Below, piece after piece: positions 1 through 10,939 of a DNA stretch of 64,000 nt. Source of the stretch: Tretioscincus oriximinensis. Lineage: Eukaryota > Chordata > Lepidosauria > Squamata > Gymnophthalmidae. Every line of letters starts with the position of its first letter. Position 1 is the stretch's first letter. The stretch is from NCBI GenBank assembly GCA_022410635.1, contig JAJVDF010001193.1:115595-179594 (forward strand). Direction: 5' to 3'. The notes under the pieces are model-generated. The model was not told where the DNA came from, searched no databases, and saw only the letters and a program-made list of their open reading frames with translations. The position numbers were made by a program, and so were the translations under genes.

Positions 1-177
1 GCCTGACTTCGTAAGGGAGGTGCTCCAGACCCTAGAATAGGAGCCTGCCAACCACATGCTAGTGTAGACTATGGCAGGGCCCGAATGGGGCCTGCCATAG
101 TTTATCCTAACATCTGGATAGCCAAGCTCTGTTCCGAGATGTGACCCAGGATAAGGCTCCGTGTGGACGTGGCCATA
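1..177. repeat. Dispersed repeat with palindromic core, unclassified
   Basis: An 11-bp perfect inverted repeat (ACTATGGCAGG at 68-78, its complement at 91-101) joins two half-elements that resemble each other when one is reverse complemented. Related half-copies occur at 12916-13050 and 20704-20765, sharing the GCCTGCCATAGTCTA and TGGTCAAGCTCT blocks, with a trace at 54421-54440. Class unknown. The left edge is cut by the window. Confidence 0.55.
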
Positions 178-188
178 GCAAAGTATCT

Positions 189-374
189 TTATTGTAATGT
201 TTCTTTGCCAGCATTCACTCCACGCAATCTAGCTGCATAAGCTAATGGAATTCTCTTCTTCATCATCACACATTCTGAACACATTCTGCACCTCTTGTCA
301 TCTGCAACCTTCCTAAGTAGTTTCTCCAAACTCTCCAATTGATTTTCATTGTGACTGTGCATGCGCCGAGACAC
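189..374 (-). pseudogene. Small unassigned minus-strand ORF with overlapping AATAAA, possible 3' end of a retrocopy
   Basis: An open frame of 61 codons on the minus strand has a composition unlike the surrounding AT-rich repeats: charged, with three close cysteines (KRCRMCSEC) and a basic segment. Its TAA stop overlaps an AATAAA signal (minus-strand CAATAAAG, around 188-195). That arrangement resembles the extreme 3' end of an mRNA-derived copy or of a repeat-encoded protein. I do not recognise the family. The L1 5' UTR begins immediately to its right in the opposite direction. Chance is also possible for an ORF of this size. Confidence 0.3.
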
Positions 375-595
375 GGAGTAGTCGCCGCCGCCGGGGGCTC
401 CGAGAAAGCGCGCTACAATTTAAAATAAAAAGTAAGCAAAGCCGAACCTCAGAAAGAAACCAAGCACCGCAACACAAAGAAGAAGATCTAAACAACGGAA
501 CGGCGTTTGAGAACTGTTTAAACTAATCGTAATAAGGCAAGTCAACGCCAAAGAAGCTAGACGCCGCAAATCCGAAATTAAAACGCGGAGGTGAG

Positions 596-1465
596 ATGGC
601 GTCGGACGCGGGGGGGAGCGACGTGGGATTAGCAACCTCTAATGATATTGCGGATATAATAAAAAGACTTGATGAAATCCTAACGTCTTCCCAAAAAATG
701 GAGAAGAGAATAGGTGGCATAGAGACTCAGTTACAAAAAATCACGGAAGACCAAAGGAGTATACAGACAACGGCACAAACAGCCAAAACGCTGGCCGATA
801 ATAATAGCAAAGAAATCTCTGGGATTGAAAATGTAATGACTGACTTAATAAATAGAATGAAACGAAGGAACATCCGGATTAAATTTTTCCCGAATGAAGT
901 CCCGAACTCAGAATTATTAAAGGCTTGTATGGAGTGGTGGAGGGACAATGGAATTACTGTCGCACCTGAAGAAATCGAACGCGCACACAGAGTGACCTAT
1001 CAATTGAATAACACAAACAATAAGCCACCTGATGTAGTAATTGCCTTTGCAAGAGAATCTACAAGGGAAAGAGTTTATAAAAAATTACGAACAATTGACA
1101 ATTTAAAATTTAAGGGCAAAAAAGTGGAAGTCTATCCGGACCTAGCCAGCCAAACTGTAAGGGATAGACTGGCTTAAAGACCTATATGCCGCAAAGTGGA
1201 TGCACTCGGTCTAAGATACCGCTGGATATTTCCAACTGCAATACTGATACACTTCCATGGAAAAACTTTTAAAGCCCAAACTGTAGATGAAGGAGAGGAG
1301 ATGATAAAATTACTCCAAACAGAAATTGCCANAGCAGGAGGAGAAGAGGAAGGAGAGCTGGAGGACAACGNGGCACAATCTGGAAGTCAAGACTATCTTC
1401 AAGAAGTCAGAATGAATCGTACCAGACAGCAAACGAAGAAGCTGACCCAGAGAAGTAAAAAATGA
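596..1465 (+). pseudogene. L1 ORF1p-like gene with one in-frame stop
   Basis: L1 ORF1p is a trimeric RNA-binding chaperone that packages its own RNA for retrotransposition. From the ATG at 596 one reading frame runs to the TGA at 1463-1465 (289 codons), broken only by TAA at 1175-1177. Residues about 20-90 are rich in heptad-like Leu/Ile/Glu/Gln (coiled coil). Residues about 95-160 hold the RRM-like part with IRIKFFP and the family signature IERAHRV. After the stop, the C-terminal domain continues in the same frame with LRYRWIFPTAILIHFHGKTF. Two isolated N bases lie in the acidic tail. The start is supported by GC-rich leader sequence and GGTGAGATGG context. Confidence 0.88.
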
Positions 1466-2489
1466 AAAGTATTCCAGCCAAGACTGTATATATATATTCT
1501 TTTTTTCTTTTTTCTCNGCTTTGCTATATGANATGCAGTTCCATTATAGGAATATAAGCTTATAAAACTCTCTATAACTACCTGAATTAAGGTCAAGATA
1601 TGAATTTAATGTATATTTCCTTTTTGGATTTAATCAAATATAGCTTTATATATATATATTCCTCCTTTACCTTACTTATCGTTTATATTATATATTCTTA
1701 TACTCCTCCTCCTGTATCATAATTACTATAGAAGGTATAGATCTTTATTGATTAATAGGCTAACTAAGCAAATTATGTATAAATTATGGTTGTTACATAA
1801 AGTTATTAATTTATTATAATTATATATAGATATATAGAATTATATTTGAACATAATACACATGGTCAAATATAAACAAATATATGAATACATGATATAAC
1901 AATAATAGGAATTATATATGAAATTAAAAATATGGTTTTATAAAGAATAAATTGAAAAGGAGGGAACAAATAAATTGTAAACCCCTTGCCCTATCAATTA
2001 CTATACTAATTGGTTTACACTTGTATAATAGGAAATAATAACACCATTTGGTGCATTAAAGGAAAAGTACAACTCAGCAGTAAACTAGCTACATGTAGGC
2101 TCTACAGCACAATTTGAAAATAAAGATTACAATGTATTTGCTCAAATATAGGGGAATATATTATATTAAGGGAGGGTAGGGGAGGAAACGATATAAACTA
2201 CAATATATTTGTAAAAGATGAAATATTATAAGTAGTAACAATATGTTAATTATAAAATATATACATAGAGAGAGTATGAACAATTAATGGAACTAAGGAT
2301 AGCGCGTGGAGACCCCCATAGGCAAACGCAGCCCATGTCCCCCTACCTAATGGCCGCACTCTGCACGCGACCAGTGTATCCCAAGAATATGGGATTCACA
2401 TTGGGGGGGGAGGGGGGATAAAGAGGAAGCACATAATAAATTAAGATATCTGAGGGAGAAAATACAAAAACAGCTCTCACTCGAATTCG
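1466..2489 (+). other. AT-rich spacer between L1 ORF1 and ORF2
   Basis: About 1.0 kb of strongly AT-rich sequence (TATATA-rich, no long ORF) separates the two L1 reading frames, followed by a short GC-richer part (2295-2420) with a G-run (TTGGGGGGGGAGGGGGGA near 2401). Mammalian L1 elements have an inter-ORF of only tens of bases, so this length is notable. I cannot see flanking target duplications that would mark it as a later insertion. Confidence 0.7.
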
Positions 2490-4028
2490 ATGGGAGACTT
2501 AACATGTATTACTATTAACGCCAATGGGTTGGGTGCCCCCCTTAAACGCCACAGACTACAAAAATTAATAAAACATAAAGCGGCCAACGTGGTAATGGTC
2601 CAAGAAAGCCACAAGGACAAAAGAGATAGTCGACCCCTGATAAAAATTAAGAACTGGGATAGCATATATGAATCGCGCGGATCTAACAAGTCACGAGGGG
2701 TTGCTATTATGATTCGGAACGATCTCCACTTTGAAATTTTAGAGGAAAAAAAAGATGAAGAAGGTAGATTCATCTTTGTGAAGGGAGATTGAAAGAAGTG
2801 ACTTTCGCCTCCATATATATAACTAACACNAGACAAAAAACGTTTATCAGAAAGGTTCTAAGGAAATTAAAAAGATTTGCCATTGGAGATGTAATAGTGG
2901 GAGCCGATCTCAATATTGAACTCGGAACAGACCGTAATGATTTCAAAATTAATGAGATGATACAATTAGGATTCNAAGACATATATAATCTCTCCAGAAA
3001 TAGGGATCGACCAGCTACCTTCTTCTCAGCCCGACATCAGACTTTCAGAAGAATCGATTATTTATTAATAGGAGTGAAAAACCAGAGCAATGTCGGAATG
3101 GTGGACACGGATCCAATTTGGATCTCTGACCATGCACCAGTTTTTGGCCAAATTAAATTTAGACATACAACACAATTTAAGAAATGGACCTTTAATCAAA
3201 GGATCTTACAACATCAGATATTTAAAGATAGGATTATATCACAAATTCGAACTTTTTTTGAGCTGAATAATATACCTGGAATGGAAGCAGGCCTAATCTG
3301 GGATACTGCGAAGGCATATATTAGAGGCCTATGTATATCCTATATGTCAATCATTAATAACCAAGAGAAAACAAGGCAAAAACTAAGGATAGACCAGATC
3401 AGACTATTACAAGACCAATTTAAATCGACACGGGATCCCACAATTAAAAGTAGACTGGATTTATTATTAATGGAACAGCACCAAATNGACGAGTTAGAAT
3501 TCTCTAACAAAATGATCTATGTTAAAGGATCATATAGAATGTGGGGAACCAAAGGTATGAAGAGGCTCGTGCAATATTTAAAACACAACAGAGAAATTAC
3601 TAAAATCACCAACATCAAGGATGCAACAGGAAATTTAGTTAGAGGGGACCAAATACAAAGGGTCTTTGAACATTTCTATATGCAACTATATGGAGAAAAG
3701 ACTCGTATAAGAGATGATATAATCATAGATAAAAAGTTAACAAACCAACAGAAAACCGAATTAAATTTACCTATTACTATAGAGGAGATTGAGGATCAGA
3801 TAAAAAAGCTTAAGAAAGATATATCACCAGGACCCGATGGCTTAACAGCCAACTTTTATAAAGCATTTCAAGATACTATTAAGATACAACTACTGAAAGT
3901 GTTTAATGAAGTATTACTATCAGGCAAAATTCTAGTATCTTGGAAAGAAGCTGAAGTTGTCATCTTTCCAAAAAAAGGGAGAGATCCTACTGATCCTCAA
4001 TCATACCGACCAATATCGCTATCTAACG
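2490..4028 (+). pseudogene. L1 ORF2 5' part: AP-like endonuclease and start of reverse transcriptase, one frameshift, cut by gap
   Basis: ORF2p nicks target DNA and reverse transcribes L1 RNA at the nick. The frame opened by ATG 2490 gives the endonuclease N-terminus (ITINANGL, VMVQESHKDK, SRGVAIMI) and stops at TGA 2790-2792. The product continues in another frame from about 2775 (KEVTFASIYITN), so a single frameshift lies around 2775-2790. The second frame keeps GADLN, RRIDYLL and ISDHAPV, the catalytic and structural endonuclease motifs, then a linker, then the reverse-transcriptase entry motifs SPGPDGLTANFYK and VVIFPKKGRDPTDPQSYRP. It ends at the N gap; the YxDD active site is not visible. 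Confidence 0.88.
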
Positions 4029-4913
4029 NNNNNNNNNNNNNNNNNNNNNNNNNNNNNNNNNNNNNNNNNNNNNNNNNNNNNNNNNNNNNNNNNNNNNNNN
4101 NNNNNNNNNNNNNNNNNNNNNNNNNNNNNNNNNNNNNNNNNNNNNNNNNNNNNNNNNNNNNNNNNNNNNNNNNNNNNNNNNNNNNNNNNNNNNNNNNNNN
4201 NNNNNNNNNNNNNNNNNNNNNNNNNNNNNNNNNNNNNNNNNNNNNNNNNNNNNNNNNNNNNNNNNNNNNNNNNNNNNNNNNNNNNNNNNNNNNNNNNNNN
4301 NNNNNNNNNNNNNNNNNNNNNNNNNNNNNNNNNNNNNNNNNNNNNNNNNNNNNNNNNNNNNNNNNNNNNNNNNNNNNNNNNNNNNNNNNNNNNNNNNNNN
4401 NNNNNNNNNNNNNNNNNNNNNNNNNNNNNNNNNNNNNNNNNNNNNNNNNNNNNNNNNNNNNNNNNNNNNNNNNNNNNNNNNNNNNNNNNNNNNNNNNNNN
4501 NNNNNNNNNNNNNNNNNNNNNNNNNNNNNNNNNNNNNNNNNNNNNNNNNNNNNNNNNNNNNNNNNNNNNNNNNNNNNNNNNNNNNNNNNNNNNNNNNNNN
4601 NNNNNNNNNNNNNNNNNNNNNNNNNNNNNNNNNNNNNNNNNNNNNNNNNNNNNNNNNNNNNNNNNNNNNNNNNNNNNNNNNNNNNNNNNNNNNNNNNNNN
4701 NNNNNNNNNNNNNNNNNNNNNNNNNNNNNNNNNNNNNNNNNNNNNNNNNNNNNNNNNNNNNNNNNNNNNNNNNNNNNNNNNNNNNNNNNNNNNNNNNNNN
4801 NNNNNNNNNNNNNNNNNNNNNNNNNNNNNNNNNNNNNNNNNNNNNNNNNNNNNNNNNNNNNNNNNNNNNNNNNNNNNNNNNNNNNNNNNNNNNNNNNNNN
4901 NNNNNNNNNNNNN
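4029..4913. other. Assembly gap (885 N)
   Basis: Unbroken N run. It separates an L1 fragment on the + strand from a different LINE on the - strand, so the true content may include the 3' part of one and the rest of the other. Confidence 0.99.
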
Positions 4914-5200
4914 CAGATTTATAAAGAGGCAAAACAACATTTGCTGACTTATTTTCGATTCCTTTCCTAATTATCCCCAACATGGAATTTGCCTTTTTTG
5001 CTGCTGCTGCACACTGGGTTGACATTTTCATTGAATTGTCCACTAACACCCCAAGATCCTTTTCTTGCTCGGTCACAGAAAGCTCGGTTCCCATCAGGTG
5101 GTAGGAGTATTTTGGGTTCTTTGCCCCAATATGCGTGACCTTGCACTTGCTTAAGTTGAAGTGCATTTGCCACTTTGATGCCCACTCACCCAATTTCAAT
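4914..5200 (-). mobile_element. Jockey-superfamily (CR1/L2-like) LINE fragment, reverse-transcriptase thumb region
   Basis: Minus-strand translation contains WASKWQMHFNLSKCKVTHIG, then EKDLGVLVD and QCAAAAKKANSMLGIIRKGI, the segment downstream of the catalytic site found in CR1/L2/Rex-like vertebrate LINEs. It is open up to the gap, so the 5' part of this fragment is hidden. It is distinct from the L1 to its left. The exact clade cannot be fixed by eye. Confidence 0.8.
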
Positions 5201-5970
5201 AAATCACAATGTTATTCAGAAGAAGCAAAAGGAAACGTCTGTCCATATGGGCCTTGTTTAATAAATCTCTGCAAGTAGTCTACTTGTTCCATGAAATATG
5301 TAGCCGCGGTTCAAATATACAGCACATGTATTTTGGATTTAAGGAGAAGAGGTGCCTTGTTAATTCAGTTTGTCTTATTCCTAAAATAAATATTGTTTTG
5401 CCTTGTGTGGCTGCAAGGCTTTTTAAAAATGTGGGTCCAAGCTTCTTTTTGCAAAATAAAGCACAATGAAGTATAAATGGGCTGCTGAATGTCTCCCATT
5501 GCTTACTTCATTAAGTCATGTTCTTAATGTCCATGGATTGACAGTGTATCGATGACCAAGCATTAATGGTAATTTAATCACACTTGCTGGAAATGGTTTG
5601 ACATTTCAGACATTGTTCTTAGATTTGCTTCCTTTTCTTTTCTTTTTTTTAAAACTCCTATAGAATAAATATAAGATAGTGGAATAAAGCTCATCTTCTT
5701 CAGTTAACGTCCAATATGATACAACACAAAGTACGAAATTGAGGTTTAAAAAACAAAAGAGCATTGGCTTTGCAGTCCTAGTTTTTCAATGTCCTTGGTT
5801 TTTTTCTTCCTTCCCTCTTGCCTGCCTGCCTACCTTCATTCATGAGTGTGAAAAAAGTGATTTCCCCCAAGTGCAGCAGACATTAGAAACATTTTTCACT
5901 TGGTGAAATGTCATCCCTTCAATAGCCATTAAAGGTGCAAAGCTCCATCCCATTTTTAATGTGGGAACTC
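5201..5970. other. Intergenic or 5' flanking sequence with nothing recognised
   Basis: AT-rich DNA with an internal TTTTCTTTTC tract (5634-5650) and short C/T-rich stretch (5805-5835). No conserved peptide, terminal repeats or RNA gene seen. Confidence 0.5.
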
Positions 5971-5974
5971 CAAT

Positions 5975-6425
5975 TTATACTGTTGGGAAAGTATCTATGG
6001 CTGGCCCATTTGGAAGTGGTTTAATATAACAGGCAATAGCGGAGCCAGGCTCTTGGGGCCACCAGGGCAGAGTTTCTTGCCTTACTCTTAAAGGTAGAAT
6101 AAGAGTCTTGTCTGTCTTAATGTTGAATACGCCATGTGCGCACACCAAAAAGTAGTAATCAGTGATCATCCGGATTCCGGAAGTGCCTGACATGCGGGCA
6201 TGGAGTAATTAGTGCCAAAGACTCAACCATGTGGCCCTGAAGCCTTTAAAAATAAGGTGGGAACCAGGGCAGGCGGGATAGTCCAGCCTCAACAGGGGCC
6301 TCTTGTAACGGCCAAATCTTCAGGGCCCCAATGCGGGGCCCTGATTGCCCTATTCTGGCCACACTTCTGGTAACAGGATCAATTTTTGTCCTAGCCTTAT
6401 ATACAGGATACGGGTTATCAATAAT
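5975..6425. repeat. Foldback-like dispersed repeat, related to 23350-23690
   Basis: It shares several blocks in the same order with 23350-23690: an ...AACCAGGGCAGGCGGGA... block, GGGGCCCTGATTGCCC, and a central region around GTAATCAGTGATCATCCGG / CCGGAAGTGCCTGACATGCG. Internal inverted symmetry is weaker than in the 23.4-kb copy. Class unknown. Confidence 0.5.
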
Positions 6426-6720
6426 CATGCATGACCAGCTTCCAGTTTCTCAACTTCTGATAGAATTTATTTTTCCGGTTTCATAGTTCTTCGTTGTATT
6501 TCTGCCTGCTTTTCTGTGCTGTTCGTCATCAAGAGAAGTGCTTATTTTAAAAACTTGAATGCCCCAGGAAGGCAGCTTCTGCTGCCCAGCTTTTGTGGGG
6601 CCCTGCCTTGTCGACTACAGTTCCTGGCCTACGCCACAACTAGCCCTGCCATTATGGGAGGGGGGATGCTTCTTTTTTTGCTTTGGGCCAATCGCTGTCC
6701 GCTGGTTTCTGCTTTAGAGC
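6426..6720 (+). repeat. Dispersed repeat with CTTCC(A/G)GTTTCTCA block (family also at 26.1 and 46.3 kb)
   Basis: It shares the CTTCCAGTTTCTCAACTTCTG-like start, the TTTCTGCCTGCTTTT middle and the GACTACAGTTCCTGGCC end with 46340-46800, and partly with 26105-26440. The end block resembles the ACTACAATTCCCAGC motif bound by ZNF143. Not classifiable by eye. Confidence 0.5.
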
Positions 6721-6985
6721 ACAATGGTACAGCGGTTAAGAGCCCTGGTGTTTCAGCAGATGTACTGAGTTCGAAGCTCTGGGTCGACTGTGGGGAGGGG
6801 TGAGCGCCCTCTACTGCCCTCAGCTGTAGCCAACCCAGCTATTCGAAAGCAAGAAATTGGAATTAGGTAAATAGGGACCATGACAGCATGATGGATAAGA
6901 TAAGCTTGTAAGCCGATTTGAATCCATTCAGGTGAGAAAAGCAGGATATAAAAACCCAGTTCTTCTCCTTCATCTTTTAAGTTTG
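6721..6985 (+). mobile_element. tRNA-derived SINE, TTC-tail family
   Basis: The 5' part is tRNA-like (A-box-like TGGTACAGCGGTTAAGAG; B-box-like GTTCGAAGCTC). The middle has GCTGTAGCCAACCCAGCTAT, and the 3' end has AGCCGATTTGAATCC and GAGAAAAGCAGGATATAAA with a TTCTTCTCCTTC tail. The same family recurs at 16.2, 26.9, 38.8, 43.1, 44.0, 44.7, 49.1 and 63.7 kb. Confidence 0.85.
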
Positions 6986-6999
6986 ACTGGAAGATAGCT

Positions 7000-8182
7000 T
7001 GGGGACCCATCTACATTGACTCCTAATATGTTTTGCAGAAAGCCCTTATCCTTACTATCTGTTGCCCATGAGTGACCTATGAGTCTTATGATCTTTGGCT
7101 GCTCTACCTCCCAGGGCCGGATTTAAGCTGTATTTTGCCCATGGGCTGTAATTTACTTACTTACTTACTTATTTATTTACTTTATTTATTTTACTCCCCG
7201 TCTTACTCCGCTATTTTGGGTTTTATAATAATTAAACCACTGAAAAATATTAATATCTTCTTAGTACTACCGTATCTATATTTTGCCTGCTTCCTCCCTC
7301 CTTTCTGCGTTTTTCTCTGTTCCCACATTTACTTCTGAATTATTTTCTCTAAATGGGCAATAAACCGTCCTAGAAGTGAAATTTCTGACTTGCCAGTTCC
7401 ACTCCCCTGGTCTTTTCTTCCATCCTAAGTGTACATAAGTGGCTGCCATTACCCTAATAGGCAATAAATTTATTTAAAAGCTATCCTGCAACTTGGCAAC
7501 ACGAGAATTTTATGGGATGCCTTTTACAGACAAACCTGAGCAAACTGAATTTAACAGCATATTCAGAATTATTTACAGAGGATAACAGAATCCGTATTCT
7601 TTGGTGCCTGGTTCATTTAATTTCATGTGCAGTACATTTTGTAGGGGTAAAAGATCGAAAGGTTAGTACTTTATGTGTCTTGCTTTAAAGGTAAGTAAAT
7701 ATCTGTAGGTCTCAAGGCTGGTCCGTCGCTTTGTTAGAGTTATTTGAGCTGAATTTCTTTCTGCAGACGTTTTGCTTCCAGTAGTATTACTGCTTAGTAG
7801 ATAATATGTGGTATATATTTTCTTCTGCATGCAATTGGAAAATGAGTTTTTATTTATTCCTCTGTTTGATCTCCTTGTTTTTTGTATTCATAAANGAAAG
7901 ACTGGTGCAGTTTGACTGGATTTTACAATCTTCGAGGCAAATTTCTGCAAGAATGAATGTTTGATGAAATTTTTGTATTCAAACTGATTTTCTTCACATT
8001 TCTGTTTCTTATTAGATTCTGAAAATCTGTATTCACCTGAGGCTATATACCNTTTTCTCCTTGCCTTTGCTTTCCCTTCTGTTCGCCTGGATCCAGAAAA
8101 TCTAGCAAGGGGATCTTGCAGCGCTTTAAGAGATTGACAGGAGATAGATAGGATAGGTGACATGAGCTTTCATAATTAAATC
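7000..8182. other. Mostly unexplained flanking DNA with a TTTA-rich LINE/SINE tail
   Basis: 7150-7200 is a (TTAC)n/(TTTA)n tract followed by TTACTCCCCGTCTTACTCC, resembling the reverse-complemented 3' tail of the local L2-like LINEs. The rest shows no conserved peptide or clear repeat ends. Confidence 0.45.
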
Positions 8183-8530
8183 TGCTTCTTCGGATCTTCT
8201 CTCGTGTCAACCTGTCCATGCCTTAAGATCCACAAAGGAGTCCCTCCTGACTTTCTCAGAGGCAAAAAGGGTGGGAACATGGGATAGGCCATTCTCCATG
8301 GCATCCCCCTGGCAATGGAACAGTCTCCCCCTTGAGGTGCATCAGCCACCATATCTGTTTGCATTCAGAAACCTCCTGAAGATGCATTTCTTTAACCCGG
8401 CCTCGGGCTGAAATAACTGCTCTCCATCCCCTATTTTTAGATGCAATTATTTTAATATGTCAATTTGGTTTTTATTATTAGACATCCTATGACCTTCGTG
8501 TATAGGGTGGTATAGAAATATAAAATAGAT
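8183..8530 (+). mobile_element. L2-like LINE 3' end
   Basis: It shares ACCTGTCCATGCCTTAAGAT, the TGGAACAGTCTCC block and the 3' module CCTATGACCTTCGTGTATAGGG followed by a TATAGAAATATAAAATAG tail with the copies at 20766 and 14436. In other copies the translated equivalent reads SLYSFRRSLKTHLF, the C-terminal part of the L2-type ORF2. Confidence 0.75.
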
Positions 8531-10430
8531 AACTAATCTGCTACAAGACCCCCTTGGTAGATTTCACTTTTTTGTTCTTTTTCTTTGGGATTTTACTTCC
8601 ATAGTTCTGTCCATAGTTCTTCAGGCACTCTTTCTGTATGGTTTCTATACAGCACCATTTTACCCTCCGAGTGTTTTCTCATGACCTGTAGAAACTACCT
8701 CTGACGGTAGATTTTGCACTTCTGAAACACTCTGCAGACCCGATCTAGATCGGTATTTGTTAAGTTCTAGAGACACTTGAAAATCATCCCACATTTGATG
8801 GTATGGATGCAGCCCAATTTAGCCTGTCTACCCTAGATCAGTCTCAATTTACATATGTACCTACATATGTAAATGTACCTACAGTTTTGAGTTCCAACTC
8901 AAATAATTGTTTTGTTTTCTCTAACAATTATTTTATGGACATAATTGCTCAGGGCGTTTTTTGGGGGGCAACCCTTTACCAAGAAGACATATAAAAAAAC
9001 TAGTGGAATTAGCCCGTTGTGTTATGCAGTTTGCGATTCAGCAGCAGGCATTTATAAAATCTGAAAGAAAGCTTCATGGAGATATTCAGCAATGAGAACA
9101 TAGCAAATTCATTGGTTCTCTGCTCGCAGAGAATGCTTGGGAGTTGTAAGAAGACACACAGAAAATGCTGGGAATTATAGGAAGGCAAGAGCAGCAAGGC
9201 CTTATGGGGTTTGTCATGTAATGAGATTGCTAGGCAATGTGTCGGAATAGTATGGCGGATAGCGGACAAGTTTTAAAAGGAACGGCATCGCAAGCCATGA
9301 GGTGTGGAAGGGACCATGGTCTGAGAACTCACCAGACTCCCTTCTTAGGCAAAGCTTTGACACACCTCAGCAGCAGCAAACGTTGCTTGGCTGAATCTGC
9401 AGAACTTTCTGCCACATCACACTCAAAGAATGCTGCTTCCACCTCTAGGAAAGAGGCTTGGAGACATTTTTAATATGTGTCCCAGAAGTTGATCCTTTCA
9501 ATGTGACTGATCAGAATCCTGTTGACCTGCCTTTGTGTTTCTTTAGCTACACTGGCAGCAGAGTCCAACATAACAACTGCTATGGACACAACCCTTTATT
9601 GATATACAAAGAATCACATTCATTATCCTTGGGTAATGATGGTGATTGNGAAAAGAAAATTACATGCTCCATTAGTGTGAAGACCAGATGCATTTCCCCT
9701 GAAATGTGAAATGAAATGAGAATAGATTGGGCCCACAGTCAGCTGATCTTGTCGTTTCACGGTAAGCAGGGATATTGAATTCCTCAGGGAAGTTTAATCT
9801 TAAGCGTTGTGTAAACTATTAAGCTAATGAAGGCTCATAATGTGTTTCTGCCTTAGTTTCTAATCTTCATAATTTTGACATATAAGGGCCCAAATAGTTA
9901 TAGGATCCATTAAAAAAACAGCTAAGTAACAAATGTCTGAAGATTCCATTATTTTAATATGTGGTAAGTAGATTGATTATTTGAATGGGTATGATTCTAC
10001 ATTCCTTGAAAAGTAGTGTTTTGATTTTGTTCAACTTTGTTCACTCCATGATTTTTTTAAATTATCTTGTCCTTATTAGCTTTTTCTTGATTATTCTAAT
10101 ATAAGGAACAAATATTCTTAGTATAGAAGAGTATATTCNTGTACTACAAATGTTTAATCTAGCAGATGATAGAAATATTCAAAAACTGTCCAAACTGTTG
10201 ATATTCTGAAATTCTATTTTATGTGTTTCCTAAACATTTATGGTGCTTAATTTGTTTTTGCAGTATTTAATTGATCATATTTTCTGCAAATTGTCTTTCG
10301 CTATGTATCCAGTAATATTTAGTGCATCAGGTACCATATTACTGTATGAGATGCTGCAAACATTGAATTTAAAGATAAAATTTAATCCGTTTTGATGTGG
10401 CTTTGTTAAATCTTAACTTTAAAACACACT
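8531..10430. other. Upstream flank of GULP1 coding exon, no gene recognised
   Basis: It contains a short perfect palindrome (8847-8874), a segment at 9105-9270 with a reversed ACTACAATTCCCAGC-like motif (around 9160-9180), and AT-rich DNA. The small ORFs here have no recognisable features. Confidence 0.45.
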
Positions 10431-10431
10431 A

Positions 10432-10570
10432 TAGGTGAAACTCCATTATAACGAACNGCAAAGGGTCAGATGAATTTGTTAGAATGAAATTTTAACCAAC
10501 CATTGTAACCAACATTATTCTTATGGGTGTTCTGCCGGTACTTTTAGATTTGTTTGTTATACTATGAATT
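10432..10570 (+). mobile_element. Tigger/pogo-like MITE, partial
   Basis: It begins AGGTGAAACTCCATTATAAC and shares ATTGTAACCAACATTATTC with the more complete copy at 33780-33959. The 3' terminal repeat is decayed. Inserted 0.4 kb upstream of the GULP1 start-codon exon. Confidence 0.6.
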
Positions 10571-10939
10571 GTTTTATCCGTTTCTTTCCCCTATATATGC
10601 AGTTTGAGTGCTGCTATACATTTGACAAGTAAATATTCTACTAAATTCTCCTTCAAAAGATAGCATAAAGTGATTATGGAATTGCAGAAGCAGCCCTGTA
10701 GTTTTCAGGATATTTAACTCTGTTTCATTTAAGTTAATTTGGGTGCTTATATTTGCCATTTCGCAATACAGCCCTGATTCANCCATTACTTTGTGCACAT
10801 GCGTATGTATGGGGGAGGGGATTGTAATTTCAATTTATTAAAAATACATTCCTGTTTTCAATATATTAAAAAAAATACAGAGAAAGAAGCAAATAATGGA
10901 GACTGCATCTTTAATTGTACTTATGTATATTTTTCCTAG

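Larger units (their letters stand above)
361..4028 (+). mobile_element. L1-type LINE, 5' part (5' UTR, ORF1, spacer, ORF2 start), cut by gap
   Basis: The order is: a GC-rich leader from about 361 (CGCCGCCGCC at 383-392), ORF1 at 596-1465, a 1.0-kb AT-rich spacer and ORF2 from 2490. ORF1 has a coiled coil followed by the ERAHRV and YRWIFP motifs of L1 ORF1p. ORF2 has an APE-like endonuclease and the first reverse-transcriptase block. The gap at 4029-4913 removes the rest. An 885-base gap is too short for a full ORF2 remainder (over 2 kb expected), and sequence after the gap is a different LINE on the other strand, so either the element is truncated or the gap size is nominal. No target duplication could be assigned. 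Confidence 0.88.

Noticed and set aside
3997..5199. Open frames spanning the N gap
   Set aside because: The N run is translated as unknown residues. Only the real sequence on each side was used, and the two sides are different LINEs.
1..10939. GULP1 promoter or 5' non-coding exon
   Set aside because: No CpG-rich promoter-like region with a plausible donor site could be separated from repeat DNA.
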